64,000 nt of DNA from Sisyra terminalis (lineage: Eukaryota > Arthropoda > Insecta > Neuroptera > Sisyridae), in NCBI GenBank assembly GCA_958496175.1, contig OY292276.1, forward strand, positions 49,923,080-49,987,079, in the 5' to 3' direction. Both the position numbers and the translations under genes were made by a program. Positions 1-13,210 of the stretch are shown piece after piece. Below the pieces are notes generated by a model that was not told the DNA's origin, ran no database searches, and was given only the letters and a program-made list of their open reading frames with translations. Position 1 is the first letter of the stretch. The number at the start of each line of letters is the position of its first letter.

Positions 1-3000
1 CTAAATATCAATTAGAACTTTAATATTTATATTAAAATAAATAAATTATTTCAAAAATTCAAATATCAAAATTTATTTTAGTTACAGGGATTTCTTTGGA
101 GCAACTTTAATTGAAGTAAAGTGAAATAAATACAATTACAACCTGTGTATTGGAGCATTGCTTAGCATTAGCTTATACGGATATCTGCATTATTTCACTC
201 TAATTCTAGTAAATGTAATTTCAGTTCACTATATTCTCAATTAATTATGTAATTAATCTTTAATTTTAATGAAATGTTTTTTTCCAGTTAATCAAACTTA
301 ATTTAAAGGTTTCGTCTTTATTTTGAAGTATTTTTAAATTTAACCCTCTAATTATATATCTAATACGTATTGAAAAGCCCTGAATGACGTCAGTGCATAA
401 ACAGTTCTATATAATTTGCTTATACGTATTCGTATATGTATTAGCATTGACGGGGTGTGGCTTTGCCAAATTTTTAAATTTTCAACAATCAAAACAAATG
501 AACATCTTGAAATCCCGCAATCCCATTGGCTAATAATCTCTTGCATTTCAATTGTTTGTTTTGTCATCAGATATTAGTGCGTCGCTTGGCTTTTTCACAC
601 TTTATTTGTTCTTAATTAAGTAATTTAATTTGATTTAATGCCAAGAAGTAATTCAAGTGATAAATTAAATAGTGCTCCATTAATCAGGATAACAATTCTT
701 TTATTCAAGTAAGTGATATGTTAAATATTTAATTCTGAAAATCGGAAAGCTTAGGGTCAATAGCGTTTATTTTAATTGTCGATTGATATTTTTGTGAAAA
801 ATTTATGTTTATCTTTGGTTACATACCTATATTTCCAAAGACATTCCTTTTAAACTATAAGAACCATAATTTTAGATGTTAATGTTTGCTATCCCGAAGT
901 AGGGAAAGGGATTTGTAGCTTTTGCATAAGGAAGCTTAAAGGGGTGCGTTTTTGGGCAAATGTTAATAAAAATGTTGGTTTGAAATAATATGCACTGAAT
1001 CATGAATCATTTTGATTTATAAAACTAGATACATATGATGCATATGTTTTATTTAATTTTTTCTTCCTTGAAATTAAACTTCCATCAAATTGCATTTTTC
1101 TTTTGATACTACGCTTATATTATTATTTAAAATCAGAGTTTTTGTTGTTATAAACTTACGAAACTAAGATCTCAAAAATGTCTTCTTTACGATAACTTTT
1201 TTTATTAATTGGTAAAAATAATAATTAACCTTTTAAGGGTTGCATGATATTAGTACAGCGGTGCACCATAGGCCGGAAATTTGCTATGGGAAACATAATC
1301 TAATAAAATCAAAACCATCGAAACTCTTATGGAGATCTATGTAACATCGCAAATATGCTTAATTTCGATTGTCTTCATATATTTACATTATCCCAATAGA
1401 TGTCACTATGTGTTGGATGTTTTGTATTAATTAAAGCTCTGGATCTTATGGCCGGCTTCGCCGGCCTGCTGTGTACAGAATCATGGAGCGCGTTAATGCA
1501 CTTATGGTGTTAGGGTATATGGTTTTATTTACATACAAAAGATGATAATATTTGTAAAAAATTTATACCTTTCTATTGTTCCAATACTAATTTTTATTAA
1601 AATCATCAAAAACAGAAAAAAAATTGTTTCTTCAAACAACTCTTTAGTAAATCATTCAATGATAGTTGCAACTCTTTAATGATTAATGAATGATAGTAAA
1701 TAAGTATATAAATACTCAATTCATAAAAATAAACAGTGGGAAAAGAAAACTTCTTCTCTGAAAAATTTTGATTAAAGAAGCGATAAATCATTTTAATTAA
1801 ATACCAAATGGAACAATTATTACAATTCAATTTGTTTTATCTAGAAAATCAAGATTCATGATTCACAAAGTTTTCATATATCACTTACTAAAGGCCACCC
1901 AAAAAACTTACGCACTGAAAATGCGTTCAACATAATGAAAACATTTTTGAAAAAAGATCAAAATATTTATATTCAAATTAAAGAATTTTTATTGTTGGCA
2001 GCAAATTATTTAAATACCCATATTAATTAATATGCATATAGTTGACCACGCAGGTCGTTAAGAAGGAAAAACGTATTGCATGCCGGAAATTCAACTACAA
2101 GCCATTTTCTTGTGAACTTGATTTAATTTTAATTATATCTTACACAATTATTTATTTACTTTTACAATATTCAAATGCATTTTTGCCAATTGTTACATTT
2201 GTCCTTCATAAAGTGTAGCGGAACTTGAAAACTAGTTAAAATTTGTACTGGATGAAATATTAAAAAATCGAGTTCGCATATTTTTGCAAAAAGTAGAATT
2301 TTTTTACCGTTTTCTAAGATCGAGGTATTTTCGATGTACTCAAAAGTTTACAGTATTCAATCTCTAGGATATTTCAAATGGATTAACGTTAAAAATAATT
2401 TACCCCAAATGAATAATTAAGTCTCTATTTCAAGCCGTAAAAGTTTGTCACTTTTAGAGTTTTGATAACTTTATCCTTTAATCGAATATTCTCTTAGTTG
2501 AAACATTTTCCAATGCCTTTAGCTCTCATTATTAATCAAAAATCTTTAAAAAATGATAAAAATAAGCAGTAACAATAATTGTTCTCTAAAGGTACCTACG
2601 AATTAACTTTTAAAATACATCATGCTACACAAATTTAAAGGTTTATGAAAGTCTTATTGGCATGTTTACAAGAATCCATTGATGATTTTATAATATCAGT
2701 TCGAGTTGCCTTAAAATTTTTCTGCAAATTTATATTGCGGAAAATCCACTAACTACTGAATTATTTTCACGCGGAAAATTTGGAGTTTACTGTTTTCTAT
2801 TTCTGTTAAAGAAAGTTTTTCATTTCTGTTCCACCATAGCGTAGTAAATATAGTAAACATATTTTCCATAGTAAACATATGGAAAATATGTATATACGAG
2901 GATAATATTCTAAAACATTTCTTTTGCTTTGTAATATCTGTACTTTGAAATGTTTATTTAGAAGTGGCAATTAATAAAGTTGTTTTTTGATGATGGTGCA

Positions 3001-3433
3001 TCATAACAAATTCGCGGAATGCTAAATTGTAATAATTGAAATGCATAACATTTCAACTTGCATCGGTATTGCTGATAAAGAAATATTTCTTTTTATCCTA
3101 ACGGCTGTCGTTAATGGGATATGGGACCACTTGCCGGCATGATCTTTATTGAAAATATATGTAAGTAAATGCCAAACTATTGTACATTGTAGCTTCTACC
3201 TATAGATATTTCTTGCATAATCAATAGAAAAAAAATGATTTAGTTATTTAAATATGTTTATTCTTTATACACATTCATGTAATATGATGTACATGCTTAA
3301 AAATGTGGTGTTAAGGGATATCCACTAATTATATGAGCTCAAGATGGGGAAAAAAGGATCTCTCCTTAAAATCTTCTAAATCTAAACCCTTCTCGTAATC
3401 CTAAGGATAGGAGTTCCACACTCTGGAAAACAC
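1..3433. other. AT-rich intergenic or intronic DNA, nothing recognised
   Basis: No coding region, RNA gene or family-level repeat is recognisable. There is a GC-rich hairpin at 1450-1466 (7-bp arms GGCCGGC/GCCGGCC, 3-nt loop) and a perfect 12-bp inverted repeat at 2858-2869/2879-2890. A TGACGTCA (CRE-type) octamer lies near 382-389. None has supporting context. Confidence 0.6.
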
Positions 3434-3948
3434 TTAGGCAGATGATAGATAACAAATATTGAAGCTTTGAAACTTTTTGACGCAATTTTTCAAATAAAAG
3501 TTTAGTTGAAATACCTATTAAGTTACAAACCACTTTTGTTCAGTACCTACACTAAAGTATTTTCAGTACTTTTTTGTAGAAAAAAATCAGGAATTTCATT
3601 GCATTTGCAAAATTAAAAATATATTTTGTTTCAAAATATTTTTAAAAATTACTCAATAAAAGATTAACTTTGATGAAATATAGTTCAATATTAGGCAGAT
3701 GATAGATAACAATTATTGGAGGTTTGAAACTTTTTTGGAGTAATTTTTCAAATACAAGTTTAGTTGAAATACTTAAGTTACAAACCACTTTTGTTTAGTA
3801 CCTACACTAAAGTATTTTCAGTACTTTTTCGTAGAAAAAATTTCTAGAATTTGATTGCATTTGAAAAATTAAAAATATATCTTGTTTCAAAATACCTATC
3901 TCTAAAAGTTAATCAATTAATGATTAATTATGGTGAAATATAGTTCAA
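3434..3948. repeat. Local tandem duplication, about 257-bp period
   Basis: Two adjacent diverged copies (3434-3690 and 3691-3948) both begin TTAGGCAGATGATAGATAAC and share long blocks such as the one around ACAAACCACTTTTGTT. Substitutions and small indels separate them, so this is an old local duplication. Neither copy contains an open frame. Confidence 0.85.
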
Positions 3949-4028
3949 AAATTCTCCTTTAAATCACATTTAAGCAAATGTTGAACCAAAAATTAAAAAT
4001 TAGTCATTTAATTTAAAGATTATTTCAA

Positions 4029-4245
4029 TAGCCTAGCGTCGTGGATACCGGAGGGACTACGGCCCCGGGTGGCATATTGATATCATTAATACCATAAAAG
4101 ATTTTTCTATGAGAAAAACATAATAAGCTTTTTAAATAATTAAAAAGTATTTGACTTTTTATCAATTTTCTTGACTAATGATGAAAATAGGGGGTGGTAA
4201 ATCTTCGGTCGGCCCCGGGTGGCAAAATCGTACGCTACACCACTA
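4029..4245. mobile_element. hAT-like MITE remnant (CCCCGGGTGGC-type ends)
   Basis: The block GGCCCCGGGTGGCA occurs near both ends (about 4060 and 4212). The outer ends are an imperfect inverted repeat: TAGCCTAGCGTCGTGG on the left and, reverse-complemented, TAGTGGTGTAGCGTACG on the right. Ends of the TAGTGGNGTAGCG type are common on arthropod hAT-derived elements. I found no convincing target-site duplication, so the boundaries are approximate. Confidence 0.5.
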
Positions 4246-7200
4246 AATTATGTCAAAAAATTAAATCAACTCATTTTCTTTGAAATAATTTCCGTTTTAA
4301 GTACATTTCCATTGAATTTTGATATAAGACATTTAAAGTTAGTACAAAGATTATTGCAAATAAATTTTCAACGAAATAATTCTATTTTCTTTTAGCTAAT
4401 CAAAAAAATTTTAAACATTTTTCATTTCGGTAAAGATTTTAACATAGACAATTAAAATCTTTCATAAATATAAATAAGTCATTATAATTTAATTTCTTTC
4501 TTCGTACCGTTAAGCATATTCAAATAAAAAAGTGTTTTAAGATGATTATCATTTTAATAATACCGTTTCAATGTTTTTAATTGTTTTATGGGAATAAATT
4601 TATGCTCCACTTCGTATTATAATATTTCAAATCTGTAATAATTATTTCAAATTGTAACTAAGTATTCTTATTATAAAAACGGCGTGTAACTTATGGCAGT
4701 AATGGCATAATATGTAATTGCATTAAAATTTTGATGTTTTGCCTTTTATACTTGCACTAAATTGCAGTTAGAATTAAAAAATGCAATCGTATTGAATAAT
4801 TGTAACACCAAACATTATTACCTTGAAAAATCAATTTGAAATTATTCGTTTTTCCATCTTTGGCGTTTTTAATTCAGGTTGTTATTGATTCTACTACTGT
4901 TCGTTTTAAAATGAGAAAATTACAATTCAAAGATTTATACGGAGAAAAAATTAAAAATAACAGACGGATAGTGTTTGATGTGCGTTGGATGTAATAATAA
5001 ATGTTGGCATATTAGTACGTAGTCATAATATAGATTTTTGAAATTGTTATTTTTAATAATTGATTTAATACGTTTTATTTATTATTGAAGTACGAATGTG
5101 GGATCATTTGATATTATGCATAGAACGAATTAAAAATGTGTATATGTTATTATTGAAGTACGATTTGAATGGTGATAGTATCGAACAATATTTAAATTAT
5201 GATACCGACAAACTGGATGAAGGCTGAAGATTTGCATCTGGGAGGTGCTATATATCAAATTTAGCTTTGGGAAATTGGTAATTTTTGTCCGAGAAGAAAT
5301 ATGAATATTAATTTTTTATAAGTGTTACGCGACCTATTAGGGTTTTATTGGCAATAAATTCTGCGATTTCTTTGTTGTAAGTAGGTATATAGCGAATAAA
5401 TTGAATTTAAAGTAAAACTAAATAAACGATTTGATTAAAAAAAAAGATTATATAAGGTGTACTTATATGCTTAAGACCTCGAAGCGAATAAGATGGAAGA
5501 CCTGATTTGCATAACCGGGAATCAAATTGGTGAATTATGGAATTCAATTTGAAAAAAAAATCTTTGAATAATAATTAAAATCTTTAATTTTGATTAAATA
5601 AAAAAATAGTTTTTTTTTTTTAAAAAATAAAATTAAATCTACAGTGATCGATCTTATGTGAAACACGAGGTTTGCATTGTGAAACCATATTTTTTTGATT
5701 CGGTTTTATTTTTTTTTGAAGTGCCGACCATTTCTTGGAGACAGCAAAGAATATAATATTATACTAAAAAATAATCGTTTCGAAAAATGGTCGGTAGGAT
5801 CTAAGAATTGTTGAAGTTTTTTGTATGCAAATACAGTTGGCGAATAAATCCAAAAGTCGAAAACCGTGGTTTTAGTGAAATGCCCACGTTATATTTTATG
5901 AAAATTGTTATGATTATTAGAAGTGAATAAACTTCTAAAAATAAATGTTAGGTCGTTTTGTGCTTGAAAACAATACAAGATTTTATCTAAACAGAAAAAA
6001 AAATTGTCCATTTTTTTGAAATTATGGAGAATAAATTGAGTTGATGGACTTAAGAAGTAATAAAACCAACTTATAAAATAGGTTCTAATTTTTAGGCTTT
6101 TGTTCACATTAAAGTTTTATATTTCAATAAAAAATATTAATGACTTTGATTTTATCGTATAATAAGATAAAATATTTAATTACAAATAAAAATCTCCAAG
6201 TTCTGATCGTCTAATTAAAACACAAAAACAAATATAGAAGAGATAAATTCGTAGGTATATTATGATAGCGTATTATAATAAATTGGGAAATAATTAAAAC
6301 ATTTCTTTTAATAATCAAAAAATCAATCGTTAATGTGTCAAAGAGTATATAAAAAAGTTATACAAGACTTGAACGCTAAATGTTATACGAAAATTAGTAA
6401 ATTGTTTAGATCGCTAGTAGTGTAAATCATTTAGAATATGATGTGTATCGATTTAATTATGATAAAAGTTAATAAATGTGAAAAGTTGATAAATTTGATT
6501 TGATCAAAAAGTTTTCTCGAAATCGTACTTATATGTGGGCAAGTCTTAACCGAAAATTTTAACCACTTTGATGGATTATCATGGATTTAATTGTGTACAA
6601 CACCACATACTGAATACCACTTCCATCATGATAAATCCTCGAATCCTCAATTTAGTCGAAATTAATTTCAAATGTTTTGATGATATAAAAGTAAATACTT
6701 TCTATTAGTTGGGTGCAAATGAAATTTCATATTTTTAGGAGAATAAATAAAACGAAACAAATTTTTCAAAAAGCTTTTTATTGAATAAAAATATGCACCA
6801 TTTGTTCCAACACACTGTTTCCCATGAAATTTTAATGCATAGATGCCTTGCATAAAATAATTTCGATCTTTAAAAGCAACAAACTTTGATTTTCAATTCA
6901 TTTTTATACTTTTTACCCCCAAAAAACAATACCAAATGTTTATGCAATTGAATGAGTATATCGAATTTTGTTCTTTTGAGATTAGAAACCAATGTAAATC
7001 TGATTTTGAATTAGTTCGGATTAAATAAGGTGTAATCAGTTATTGAAAGTTTGTAATAACAGGAAAATTTGCAAATTTGTATAAGGAGGAAATACAACGA
7101 AATTTCAATCACTCATAATATTTGAAAATAAAATAAAATTGATAGTATTAAGATAGCCGTAATTTTTTTTTGAAATCAAAAGTTTTATAGAATGGAAAGT

Positions 7201-7568
7201 TTGAAAAACCAAATAATTGGTTTCAGCAATACTCGGTATTTTGTTGAAGTTTGAATTTCATTTAAAATCATTGAGAAAATTCTTGGTTCCTATTTTGTTT
7301 GAAAATTTTTTCATTTTTCTTTTTTTACTACAAACTGAAGTTAATACATCATTCAATGTGTAGTACTACAAAGTATTTATGAATAAATATATTTTTTATT
7401 GTTATGGCTTTTGATTGCATTTACTTAAACGAAATGAATTGAAGAGTATTTAATAATATTTATTTCATTATAAAATTTTAATATATTCTATAACTAAACC
7501 TTTTGAGTTAAGTAACTTAATGATTCTCAATAATCCAGTGAAAAATAGTTTTTTTTTTTGTTCGTCAC
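4246..7568. other. AT-rich intergenic DNA, nothing recognised
   Basis: Simple AT-rich sequence with no coding signal. A short inverted repeat (GCCGACCATTTC near 5723, AATGGTCGGT near 5787) flanks about 50 bp and could be a small fold-back. Confidence 0.55.
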
Positions 7569-8525
7569 AGGAAGAGATAGCAATACCGGACCAAAAGTTC
7601 AATATCGGAATTCGGTATTTTTGAATTCTAAATACCGGAATACCGGTTTTAATGCCGGTAGTAGGACTTTTACCAAAAACAAAAAGGACACAGGTGTTTC
7701 TTTGTTTTATTTGCTAGTTTAATTAGAGAGATTAAATATCACAAAAAAGAATACAATTAAATAATAATAGTTTATAAAGAATCACAGAAAAGTAAAGGAA
7801 CAACAAACATCGCATGTATTTAGACCACAAAAAGTGTAAATATCACTATTTAGGCTATGAGACCATTGCAAATTTTTGAAATATGATTAATATGATTAAT
7901 AAACATTCTGCATCAATTATTAGCAAGGAATATTATACTTTTTTCAAGTAATTACTTCTAAGTCTCTCATCTTCTAACAAATCAAATACTTGTCGTATCG
8001 TTTTGGATATAACTAATTCTTGTATTGCATTATGGTTTGCTGAAATTATTTTAGTTATTGATAAATTTAACTTTTGTTCAAAAGATAATTCCTTTTCACC
8101 ATCAACACAAGTGTCATCATCATTTTCAATAGCTATATCGAATTCTTTTGAAAGTGTATAGATTTGTGGGTAAAAAATTTAAAAAAAAATACTGTAAATG
8201 TGATCAAATTTGAATTGGTTAGTCTCTTTTCTTAATTTTCATTTTTAAAATCATTATAATTATGTAAATACTATAAGACATTTTCATCTTCTTACTTTTT
8301 ATCCACAGTCTAATTAATTTCGCCTGTTAAGGAGACATGAAAACAGTAACGTATACTGTTTTTCTTTGTTGATAAGCCCTGAACATAAACAATTTAAAAA
8401 AATATAATAGTAAATACCGAAAAAAACGGTGTGAATAGTTGTGAATACCGGTATTACAAAATTGTTAAAATGGTTCAAAATATCGGTATTTGGTGTTTCA
8501 GTATATCGGTATTGAAATCCCTAGT
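7569..8525. mobile_element. hAT-like element with ACCGGTAT-rich ends
   Basis: The left end (CAGGAAGAGATAGCAATACCGG) and the right end, reverse-complemented (TAGGGATTTCAATACCG), are imperfect inverted repeats. Both subterminal regions are crowded with GGTATT/ATACCG motifs (7580-7660 and 8415-8515), as expected for transposase-binding subterminal repeats. The interior holds a minus-strand open stretch (7933-8176). A second, one-ended copy lies at 37590-38040. The flanking 8-mers do not match, so the ends are approximate. Confidence 0.6.
7933..8176 (-). pseudogene. Open coding remnant inside a transposon, family not assigned
   Basis: About 80 codons are open on the minus strand with no initiator ATG, ending in TAA at 7933-7935. 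The product is hydrophilic, with an acidic cluster (ENDDDTC) followed by a helical segment including ISANHNAIQELVISKTIRQV and DLLEDERLRSNYLKK. Diverged DNA at 37600-37700 aligns with the upstream part, so it belongs to the transposon rather than to a host gene. I do not recognise a transposase catalytic motif. By position it could be a fragment of the element's transposase or an accessory exon. Confidence 0.4.
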
Positions 8526-10245
8526 TACAAGATTTGAATCCAGTAATCAAATCAAATTAACCAAAATAAATATTACTTGAAGAATAGTACTTGAAGAAAT
8601 TTTATAAGCAAAAAAATTATACAACAATTTTATACTCAAAGAAAAAATTTGCAGTCATAAAAATAATGAAAATTTCCCTTAAATACATTCACCAAATTTG
8701 TTAACAATTATTCCAATAAAAGATTTTGATTTGAAAAGAATCATAGTTTAGAATTTTTCAGTATTACTTTGGGGAAAAACATCAAATTAGTTTGAGTTCT
8801 AACTCGATACATTCTATAAACTAACAACTGTGTTTTAAACATCAAACTAAACAGAAAAACTAATTTCAAAAATTTGAAAATTAAACTTGAAAAATAATTA
8901 GAAATTTCATTTTTTTAAAGGCAATTATAAAATTATTAAAAACACAAACAATCTTTAGACAATAATTTAATTTTCTCATTTTATTATCAGTCTTATACTG
9001 CTTGCTTTTTCAAGAGACTTAAGTAGTCAAAAAAGAACACTTCAGCAACTTTAAATCCTTATCATTGTCTCAAATCTCATAAAAAAATTTTTACTAACCA
9101 ATAACTAATCAATAATTTCTACTCAGTATTGTCTCGCATACTTTCTAATAAACCATTGAAAATAGTTAATGGTTAAACTGAAAATTTTATCTAATAACAA
9201 ACAAATTCAATTAGAGTTCTTTTAGCTTAAACATTGAGAAAGCAAAAATCAATCTTATCTGCAAAAATATTGTCACAAAACGAGAGTATATAACTTAATG
9301 AGTGATTTCTATTTTTATGTGTGGGATTTTTGTTATCAGTGAATTTAAATTCTTGAAGTACTATTTTCCATACAACAAAGAAACAGACGAAAAAAATCAA
9401 AATATATTGCAAACTGAAATTTTTTAATTTTTATGCTGAATTTTCTATGATTTGCCGCCATAAATCTGCTGCCATTATTATGTGTAATAACCGAATCGTG
9501 TTAATTGATTAACTATGTTTAACGGGTGGTCTTATGTTGACAATCAAAATAAAATATTTTCTTTCCTTTCCAAACCAAATGATCCCATTAAAAATAAATA
9601 AAAAAAAAGTTTAATTAATGTTAACCCAATTTTTATGAATTAAACCAATTTACATTTTCGAGACTTATTTACATTAACAAATATTCCGAAAAAACGTAGG
9701 CTATACGAACAGTTCCAAAACGAAATGATTGTTTATTTAATATTAAATCTAGTATGGGGAAAAGAATCAGATGAGGTTCGTAGGTCAAGATTTTTTTTTA
9801 TTCCAATATTGAATGGACCAGAAAGGAGGAAACCGTAATTATATTTTGAGTATATGACAAACGTTCCGAAATAAAATCGTGTAGGTAAATTACTGAATAA
9901 GCATCGTTTTTAAGGTGAGAGGGAATTCATTTCTATCTGGTGGGCTTGATTTATTTAAAAGTTATAAATATCGTATGATGTCTACATTGTACATTAACAC
10001 CTACGCTTTGTATTTCACCTGAAAATGACGTACTCAAGGCACAAGGGCTGTTGCAAATATTTGTTCCAGTTGATTTAGTAACCAGATTAAGTCTGTATAA
10101 AAATTTGAAATTAAACGATGAATTATAAAACTTGTATAGTCTGAGTTTTGATTAAGAAACTTGTATTGAAATTATTTATATTTTTAGTATAACTTTTGTT
10201 TTTTTTTTTCAGAAAACCACCAAGAGTATCCAACCAAGTTAATCC
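8526..10245. other. AT-rich DNA, nothing recognised
   Basis: No coding region, RNA gene or repeat with clear ends is seen. Confidence 0.55.
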
Positions 10246-10253
10246 ATCTAGAT

Positions 10254-11169
10254 CAGCGTTTCTTAACCATCTTAAGTCCTCGGACTCCTAAAGAAATCAA
10301 GCACAATTCAAAGGACTCCCTCAATTGATGGACAGTTACAAGTAGGAAAAACAAGTAATTTTAATATTTTTTTTTATCAGTAATTTTATTTATTTTATGA
10401 AAATAACAATACTGCATCATTACGTCATATTTCGATTTGATTTCACGCAAATTTGAAAAGAAAATATTATTTATATAAAAAGTTATTGCTATATGCATTG
10501 ACTCCTGTTCCATTAGTAGTCCTTTGCAAGGATCATAATAACTTAATAGTTTACCAGAAATCATTCAAATAAAAAATAAGTATTTAAATAGTTAATCTAG
10601 AAGCTAATCGAGGCTTTTTCGACACTTTTCAGAACAAAAGTAGTAACAAATCGAAATATTAAAAAAAAACCTTCGATTAGCCATTAGGTTATTACCATAT
10701 GTTTTAAAAAAGTAGTATAAATTTCATTCAAATCCACCAAATGATTTTTGAATAACAGTGGTCACCGACTTTAAAAATATTGACATATTGAGAAAAACGT
10801 GTTTATAGTTCTAAGCTTGATTTAGATAAAGAAAGAGGAATCGATAAATTTCTTTCATTGGGTCTTCGATTCCTGTACTCAAGCATCGGGAATCCGTTGT
10901 TAATTGTTGAAAAACTTTAAAAGTATTCGTCGAATTCTCTTGAAATTTTTAGAGAATATTTTCAAAATATTGTACTTTAAGAAAAAACAAAATCCCCTAA
11001 CCCCTTACAAAACCCCCAAAATGTTTCGGTTCCATAAATGTTGTGCAACAAATAAGAAAAAGTACTTTTCCATAAAAAATTATATGAATAACAATAAACT
11101 GCGGATCCCCATACATACTTATACTTATGAACCCCGAGGGGTCCACGAACCTTAGATTAAGAAACACTG
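10254..11169. mobile_element. Non-autonomous hAT element (916 bp) with target duplication
   Basis: The element starts CAGCGTTTCTTAACC and ends with the reverse complement of CAGTGTTTCTTAATC, a typical hAT terminal inverted repeat. It is flanked by ATCTAGAT (10246-10253) and ATCTAGAC (11170-11177), an 8-bp target duplication matching at 7 of 8 positions. Subterminal GGACTCC and GAGGGGTCCACG motifs resemble other hAT families. No transposase is readable; the short open frames inside are chance. Confidence 0.85.
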
Positions 11170-11177
11170 ATCTAGAC

Positions 11178-12461
11178 AAACAAGACTAAATTTGACTAAA
11201 CATTTTTGGTGTAAAGTGGAACAATTATTTTACAAATATGAACTTTTTTATTCATATCATTAGGGTTTAAAGTACACATATCGTGTTTTTTTACGAAACA
11301 GTTTACCAAAACAAGGTTTGAAAGGCTTCAACTTTGCAATTTAGTACTTATTGTGTTCCCCGATTCCCTATTTCCCCTATTGCAAGCCGAAAAATTGAAT
11401 GAATTTCAGCAATCGGTGAACAAAAAGCAGTACTGGTTTAGTACTGGACTGGACTTTTAAGGTCTTTTAGTCGCCATTTCAACAAAATGTGAGTAGCAGT
11501 TTCATCTTTTGTCTGATAAAATCTGCACATTGGAGGGTCTTACAATACCCTATTAATATGCAGGTATTACGCATATCTTATACTTCACATTCCATAAATT
11601 TAAAAAAGAAACATAATCGAGAAATATATATAAAACAACTGTCAAATCCATCGTAAATGACTCAAATCTAGTTTGTTCTGTTTTGTCTTTGTTCTGTTTT
11701 CTGATAGTACCTATAAGTACACAAAAATAAATGGATAGTGATTAAATATTTTACTATAATACTATTAGATTGATTGAAAAATGATTCCACTTTTTATTTG
11801 CATAATCCATTTTAAAAGGAAAACATGGAATCTATTGAAGAAACATGCAATTGCATTTGCATTGTAACACTTTATAGTTGTATCTTTTGTTCAGGGCAGG
11901 TTTTAGGGTTTTTAGCGCTTCGGACAAAACAAATTTTTGGGCTCTTTTATATAACAATATGAATGTACTAATTTGCTACAAATGAAAAAAAAGTAGCAAA
12001 AAAAAAAGAAAATTTTATTTTCGATTCGGTGCCCCGGGTTGTCATCCGGCTTGCCCACCCCCTTATTCACCTCTGCTTTAATTTATACATAAATAAAATT
12101 TCCAGATAATTTTACATCATTTTCAAAGACAGAATATCTATCGAACACTTTGGTTAAATTGCTTTGAGTTTTGCTTAATGATTTTTAATCTATAGATCTA
12201 AAATATGGACTATGCAGGGTGTTGGATTTTTTCTTCAACACAAATCCTCTGGTATTGTCAGCCAAAATTCGCTTTTTTTCTTGACCATATTTATGAAAAA
12301 ATTGCTCGCCTAAAAATTTAAAAGGTCATATAAATGGGAATAAGGTTGTGATTATTCATAAAAATTCTACTGAACTTCTTCTGTAATCTATAGATTCTTT
12401 ACATAATATTCATATTTACGATGGCGTCTATGTCTTTTTTAATCTAAATACTAATTCAATA
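11178..12461. other. AT-rich DNA with a possible transposon remnant
   Basis: Mostly featureless. The stretch about 11894-12075 (CAGGGCAGGTTTTAGGG on the left, GCCCCGGGTTGTC and a CACCTCTG-like right side) resembles a decayed hAT MITE, but I cannot pair the ends or find a target duplication. Confidence 0.4.
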
Positions 12462-13210
12462 CAAGTTCCTTGACTTTTATCCTAAGTCAATGGAATTCCC
12501 TAATTCCTGTATATCCTGAAATTCTGAAAAATTTATCAAAATGTAATGAAAATTAATTTCTCGGATATTCTACTGATTGAATAGGGTTTAGAATATTGTT
12601 AATAGCTATTAGAAACTGCCCACTTTGGTCACGATACCTGGTGGCCAAAATATTACAAGTTTTGGTGATCACTCTAATATACTCTAATATCAAGTACTTA
12701 ACTAAAATTAAAAATCAAATACAAATACATTTAATTGAAATAAAAGTTATTAAATTAGCTCCTTGTATATAAAGAAGGAGAATTGACTGTGCTATAAATG
12801 GTCATGGTAGAAAATTTAACAAACTATATATGTATGAATTTTTGTCAAGTTCCTTAACTCTTATCCTAAGCCAATAGAATTCCCAAATTCCTGTATAACC
12901 TGAAATCCTGAAAAATCTATCAAGATATAATAAAAATTGATTTCTCGGATATTCTACTGATTGAATAGGGTTTAGAATATAGTTATTAGTTAATAACTAT
13001 TGGGTACTGACCACTTTGGTCACGATATCTGGTGGCCAATAAAAGTACTAGCTTTTGTGAGCACTCTAATATACTCTAATATCAAGTAGTTAACTAAAAT
13101 TAAACATTAACTACAAATTTTTTAATTGAAAAAGAAGTTAATAAATTAGCTCCTTGTATAAAAAAAGTATAATTTACTGTGCTATAAATAGTTATGGTCG
13201 TAAATCTAGC
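12462..13210. repeat. Local tandem duplication, about 383-bp period
   Basis: Copies at about 12462-12818 and 12845-13210 both start CAAGTTCCTT and share blocks such as TTTCTCGGATATTCTACTGA, CACTTTGGTCACGATA and TTAGCTCCTTGTATA. They differ by scattered substitutions and small indels. No open frame is conserved between them. Confidence 0.88.

Noticed and set aside
382..389. TGACGTCA octamers here and near 56087 as functional CRE sites
   Set aside because: Single 8-bp matches in AT-rich DNA with no associated gene; expected by chance at low frequency.
1450..1466. GC-rich hairpin (and a similar one at 38165-38185) as a terminator or Helitron end
   Set aside because: No U-tract, no gene to terminate, and no CTRR end or TC start could be placed around them.
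10904..11179. Open frames of 60-83 codons on both strands
   Set aside because: They lie inside the non-autonomous hAT element and have no protein family features.
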